Below are positions 6,281 through 9,153 of a stretch of DNA of 9,153 nucleotides, one piece after another. The first letter of the stretch is position 1; each line of letters begins with the position of its first letter. The stretch comes from Candidatus Eiseniibacteriota bacterium (GTDB taxonomy: Bacteria > Eisenbacteria > RBG-16-71-46): positions 1 to 9,153 of the forward strand of contig VBPB01000077.1 of NCBI GenBank assembly GCA_005893365.1, given 5' to 3'. The notes beneath the pieces were generated by a model, which had not been told where the DNA came from, did no database searches, and saw nothing but the letters and a program-made list of their open reading frames with translations. Made by a program: the position numbers and the translations under genes.

Positions 6281-7939
6281 TCAGCGCGCGGTCGGGTCGG
6301 TCGCATCCTCACGATAGAGGCGCTCGGTGTACTCGCGCACCATCCGATCGGAGGTGAATCGCTCCTCGGCCACCTCGATGCTCGAGCGCATCAAGGCCAT
6401 CCAGCCCTCGCGGTCCGCCCACGCCGGCAGCACCTCGCGCTCGAGCACGTCGTGGAGCGCGTCGCTGTCGGCCTGGTCGTCGCCCGCGCCCTCGTCGCCG
6501 ATGGCCCATCCGTTGACCCCGTGCCGGCAGCCCTCGGCCCACCAGCCGTCGAGGATGCTCAGGTTGGGCAGGCCGTTGAGCGCCGCCTTCATGCCCGAGG
6601 TGCCGCTCGCCTCCATCGGACGGATGGGCGTGTTGAGCCACACGTCGCAGCCGCGCGTCAGCAGCCGGGCGACCGACATGTCGTAGTTCTCGACGAACAC
6701 CACCTGTCCGCGGTGATGCGCGGCGGCCGCCACCAGGCCGGCCACCATCGCCTTGCCGCCCGAGTCGTCGGGATGCGCCTTGCCCGAGAACACCAGGCAC
6801 ACGCGGCCGCCCTCGAGCAGCCGGGCCAGGCGCGCCTCGTCGCGCAGGATGAGGTCGTTGCGCTTGTAGTTGGCGGCGCGGCGCGCGAGCCCGATCCAGA
6901 GCGCCTCGGGATCGAGCCGCGCGCGCGTCCGCGACTCGATGGCCCCGCCCAGCTCGGACTTGAGCGCCGCGTGCGCCGCCCGCAGCCGCTCCGGGTCGCG
7001 TCCGGCGGCGCGGATCGACGGCGCCTGCCAGGTGGGCGCATGCACGCCGTTGGTGATGCCGACGATCGGCGCGCCGCCGCCCACGTTCCGCCACATCGCG
7101 CGCGCGGTCTCGGCGTGGAGTTGCGACACCGAGTTGGCACGGCGCGCGAGCCTGAGCCCCGCCACGGTCATGCTGAACGGCTCGCCGCCCAGCGCGCGGA
7201 TCTCGGCGTCCGACAGCTCGAGACAGGCCCCCATGCGGCGCAGGTCCTGGAGCGCGTGCTCCTCGTTGCCGGCCGTGACCGGCGTGTGCGTGGTGAACAC
7301 GATGCGCCGCCGCGTGTCGGCCCAGGCGTCCTGGAACGACATGCCGAGCTCCATGCCCCGGGCGATCATCTCGATGCCGGCGAACACCGCGTGGCCTTCG
7401 TTGAAGTGATAGGTCGCGATCGGCATCCCCAGCCAGTGGAGCGCCCGGATGCCGCCGATGCCGAGCAGGATCTCCTGGGCGATGCGCACGTCGGTGCCCG
7501 CCTGGTAGAGCCGGCGGGTGATCCAGCGGTCGCGGTCGTTCTCGGGCTCGAGCAGGAAGAGCGGGACCTGCCCGAAGCGCCGCGTCGTCTTGACGGTGCA
7601 CACCACCTCGGTCCCACGTACGCGCGGCCGCACGCGCACCCCCGTGTCCTCGAGGAAGCTGGCGTCGTAGGTCGGGAACTCGTCGAAGGGCTTGCCGTCG
7701 GGCCCGATGCGCTGCACGCAGTAGCCGCGCTCCCAGCGCAGGCCGACCGCCACCACCGGCACATGCAGGTCGTGCGCCGACTTGATGAAGTCGCCGGCCA
7801 GCACCCCGAGCCCGCCCGAGTAGATGGGGAACGATTCGGAGAGCCCGTACTCCATGCAGAAGTACGCGACCCGGGGCGTGCCGGGGCCGGCGCCGGGCTG
7901 CGGGGGGAGCGGAGACGAGGGCGGGGTCATGTCGGGCAT
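6281..7939 (-). CDS. glgP: Alpha-glucan (glycogen/maltodextrin) phosphorylase, short type
   Basis: A 552-residue PLP-dependent phosphorylase of the short alpha-glucan phosphorylase family, which releases glucose-1-phosphate from glycogen or maltodextrin in the cytosol. The N-terminal VAYFCMEYGLSESFPIYSGG followed by LGVLAGD (24-50) is the family hallmark. TYHFNEGHA (176-184), TTHTPVTAGNE (216-226) and GITNGVH (294-300) line the active site. ARRAANYKRNDL (352-363) and GKAHPDD (386-392) carry the basic phosphate-site residues. EASGTSGMKAALNG (443-456) contains the PLP lysine, Lys451. It lacks the DUF3417 N-terminal domain of the longer forms and begins with a short Pro-rich tail. The ATG at 7939 has no ribosome site, and ATG at 7930 (Met4) is an alternative. 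A good promoter ends 12 nt upstream, so the mRNA leader is only a few bases. It is the first gene of a likely operon with aroH-tyrA. Confidence 0.93.
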   Translation of the reverse strand: MPDMTPPSSPLPPQPGAGPGTPRVAYFCMEYGLSESFPIYSGGLGVLAGDFIKSAHDLHVPVVAVGLRWERGYCVQRIGPDGKPFDEFPTYDASFLEDTGVRVRPRVRGTEVVCTVKTTRRFGQVPLFLLEPENDRDRWITRRLYQAGTDVRIAQEILLGIGGIRALHWLGMPIATYHFNEGHAVFAGIEMIARGMELGMSFQDAWADTRRRIVFTTHTPVTAGNEEHALQDLRRMGACLELSDAEIRALGGEPFSMTVAGLRLARRANSVSQLHAETARAMWRNVGGGAPIVGITNGVHAPTWQAPSIRAAGRDPERLRAAHAALKSELGGAIESRTRARLDPEALWIGLARRAANYKRNDLILRDEARLARLLEGGRVCLVFSGKAHPDDSGGKAMVAGLVAAAAHHRGQVVFVENYDMSVARLLTRGCDVWLNTPIRPMEASGTSGMKAALNGLPNLSILDGWWAEGCRHGVNGWAIGDEGAGDDQADSDALHDVLEREVLPAWADREGWMALMRSSIEVAEERFTSDRMVREYTERLYREDATDPTAR

Positions 7940-7951
7940 CGGGAGTCGCGC

Positions 7952-7980
7952 ATTCTACGGACGGGTGCCGCGGCTGTCAC
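7952..7980 (-). promoter_or_regulatory. Sigma70-like promoter for glgP/aroH-tyrA
   Basis: On the minus strand, GTGACA (7975-7980) and TAGAAT (7952-7957) are exactly 17 bp apart, each one mismatch from consensus. Twelve bases separate the -10 from the ATG at 7939, so a start about 7 nt after the -10 leaves a leader of roughly 5 nt. Three GCCGCGG copies (7967-7973, 7981-7987, 8003-8009) overlap or flank the -35. Confidence 0.6.
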
Positions 7981-8106
7981 GCCGCGGGTCCGGTACGCCG
8001 ACGCCGCGGGCATGATGTGGGAAGGTCCGATCCACAGGACACCGTGCGCGGCGGCGACCGTCGAGTCCATGCGGCTCGGGCCGGGCGAGCGCCGAGCCTC
8101 ATGCCC

Positions 8107-8147
8107 CCACGCGCCCGCGGCCACCCGGTGGGTGGCCGCAGGCGTGG
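8107..8147 (-). terminator. Strong hairpin downstream of the PLD-like gene
   Basis: GCGGCCACCC (8117-8126) and GGGTGGCCGC (8130-8139) form a perfect 10-bp stem with a 3-nt loop. CCACGC (8107-8112) and GCGTGG (8142-8147) extend it across a small interior bulge. No T run follows on either strand, so it may act as a Rho-dependent pause, a 3'-end stabiliser, or a terminator type that does not need the U tract. Confidence 0.5.
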
Positions 8148-8152
8148 AGGCG

Positions 8153-8170
8153 GGCCCCGGTCGCGGGGCC
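8153..8170 (-). terminator. Second hairpin just after the PLD-like stop codon
   Basis: GGCCCCG (8153-8159) and CGGGGCC (8164-8170) form a perfect 7-bp stem with a 4-nt loop, beginning 7 nt downstream of the minus-strand stop codon (8178-8180). With the larger hairpin next to it, it makes a tandem 3'-end structure for the PLD-like gene. Confidence 0.45.
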
Positions 8171-8177
8171 TTACCGA

Positions 8178-9153
8178 TCACTTGAGATAGAGCATCTTAC
8201 GCTGCGTCGACTGGCCGGCGGACTCGAGGCGATAGAGGTACACGCCACTCTGCAGCGCGCCGTCCTGGAAGTCGACCAGGTACGAACCGGCCTCCTGGAC
8301 CTTGTTCACCAACGTGCGCACCGCGCGTCCCGCCACGTCGTAGAGCCTCAACACGACGTGGTCCCGGCGGGGAACGGCGTAGCGGATGCTGGTCCGCCCC
8401 GGAGCGGGGTTCGGCAGGTTCTGGGCCAGGAAGATGCGGCCGGCCTGGATGCCCGGGATCGGGTCCACCGCCAGCACGGTGATGATGTCGGTGCCGCCGA
8501 ACTGGTGGTAGCGCGCCACGAACTCCTGCAGATACTGATTCGTGACGTCCGGGTCGTGGATGATGAGCGTGTTCTCGTTGTTCGAGTTCTCCGCCGCGCC
8601 CGACCAGTTGTGCGATCCGGTCAGCGTCGGCGTCGAAGATGCCGTACTTGTGGTGCAGCAGACCCGCGCCGTTGTTGAGCTTCACGTCCACGCCGCCCGC
8701 GACCAGGGCCGAGTACTGCGAGCCCGTGTCGGTCCCGTTGTCCATGTCGCCGCGGACCGGGAGGCCCGCGCCCTTCCGCGCCAGCAGGGCCGCCGAGATG
8801 TCGGTCCGGGTGATCGTGAGCAGCTCGAACCCGATCGTGTGCTGGGCGGCGTTGATGCTGGACACGATGTGCGAGGTCGTGCCGTCCGACGGGCTGAAGT
8901 AGCACTCGACCTTGTGGCCGCCGATCACGAACTGGTGCGGCGTGTCGTCCAGCTTGCGCTGGCCGAACCGCGACACCGAGGCATTCGGGGTGTCGGTGCT
9001 GCTCCCCCACATCTCGTTGAACTCCATCGTGTAGACGTTGGCCAGCGCCGGATCCTGGATCTCGATCGAGTTCTGGTAGTCGTCGTTCGTGCCCGGATCG
9101 GTCGGGTTCCACGATCCCGTCCACACGAACACGCTCTCGGGGGCACCCAGCCG
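8178..9153 (-). pseudogene. Secreted phospholipase D-like protein with C-terminal sorting domain; 5' cut, frameshifted
   Basis: The gene enters from the right edge in frame. The first visible residues hold the C-terminal half of a first HKD unit (VWTGSWN, GSxN at residues 13-16 of the visible part). A second PLD unit follows and ends in LLHHKYGIFD, an exact HxKxxxxD (His167, Lys169, Asp174). After residue 176, at position 8625, the frame is lost: the original frame runs on as Arg/Gly-rich nonsense, while the next frame resumes with LTGSHNWSG, the GSxN half of the same HKD, then TLIIHDPDVTNQYLQEF. It ends with a FlgD-like/T9SS type A sorting domain (about 84 residues: FLAQNLPNPAPG..., LYDVAGR, SGVYLYRL, KMLYLK). 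HKD units normally have six residues between Asp and GS; here only four remain plus one odd base, which fits loss of about 5 nt. The intact protein would be an exported phosphodiesterase or nuclease-like enzyme. Sequencing error cannot be excluded. Confidence 0.82.

Noticed and set aside
5253..6317. Open frame on the plus strand opposite aroH-tyrA
   Set aside because: Low-complexity Arg/Ala/Gly translation mirroring a strongly supported gene; no recognisable motif or ribosome site.
6236..8185. A 649-codon open frame on the plus strand opposite glgP
   Set aside because: It is antisense to a gene with unmistakable phosphorylase motifs, is rich in Arg, Ala, His and Gly, and shows no domain. Long antisense frames are expected where third positions are nearly all G or C.
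8197..8625. Continuation of the upstream PLD frame past 8625
   Set aside because: After residue 176 the translation becomes Arg/Gly/Pro-rich nonsense, while the other frame carries the conserved GSHN motif and the sorting domain.

Overview
The window is a high-GC bacterial chromosome segment. Counted 60-base lines run from about 67 to 85 % G+C in most genes but about 62 % in the 2.0-3.6 kb stretch. No rRNA, tRNA, CRISPR array or insertion sequence is visible, and there is no gene-free stretch longer than 300 bases. A secreted protein with a FlgD-like/T9SS-type C-terminal sorting domain, in a genome this GC-rich and alongside a BshB1-type (bacillithiol) deacetylase, suggests a GC-rich member of the FCB side of the tree, for example Candidatus Eisenbacteria or a relative. 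That placement is inference from gene content, not from a marker gene.

Layout from left to right. (1) Minus strand, 1-1801: a BshB1-like PIG-L deacetylase with a clear sigma70-like promoter (TTGTCA-17-TATCAT), followed by a secreted DUF885 protein that runs off the left edge. (2) Minus strand, 1996-3632: a lower-GC two-gene module of an XRE/ImmA-IrrE regulator-protease and a DUF4411 PIN-like toxin-type gene. The toxin-type gene is broken by a frameshift with apparent loss of sequence. (3) Plus strand, 3778-4982: a gamma-glutamylcyclotransferase-like protein and a membrane-anchored class I methyltransferase, probably one transcript. (4) Minus strand, 5031-7939: a short alpha-glucan phosphorylase followed 35 nt later by a chorismate mutase (AroH type)-prephenate dehydrogenase (TyrA) fusion. 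(5) Minus strand, 8178-9153: the 3' part of a two-HKD phospholipase D-like secreted protein with a C-terminal sorting domain, frameshifted inside its second HKD motif and followed by two tandem hairpins.

Most genes are ordinary metabolic or secreted proteins. The points most worth a second look are the AroH-TyrA fusion, the intact regulator next to a wrecked PIN-like partner, the frameshift exactly between the two halves of an HKD active site, and two well-formed promoters placed so close to their start codons that the transcripts should be leaderless or nearly so. I do not see convincing evidence for a wholly undescribed multi-gene system.
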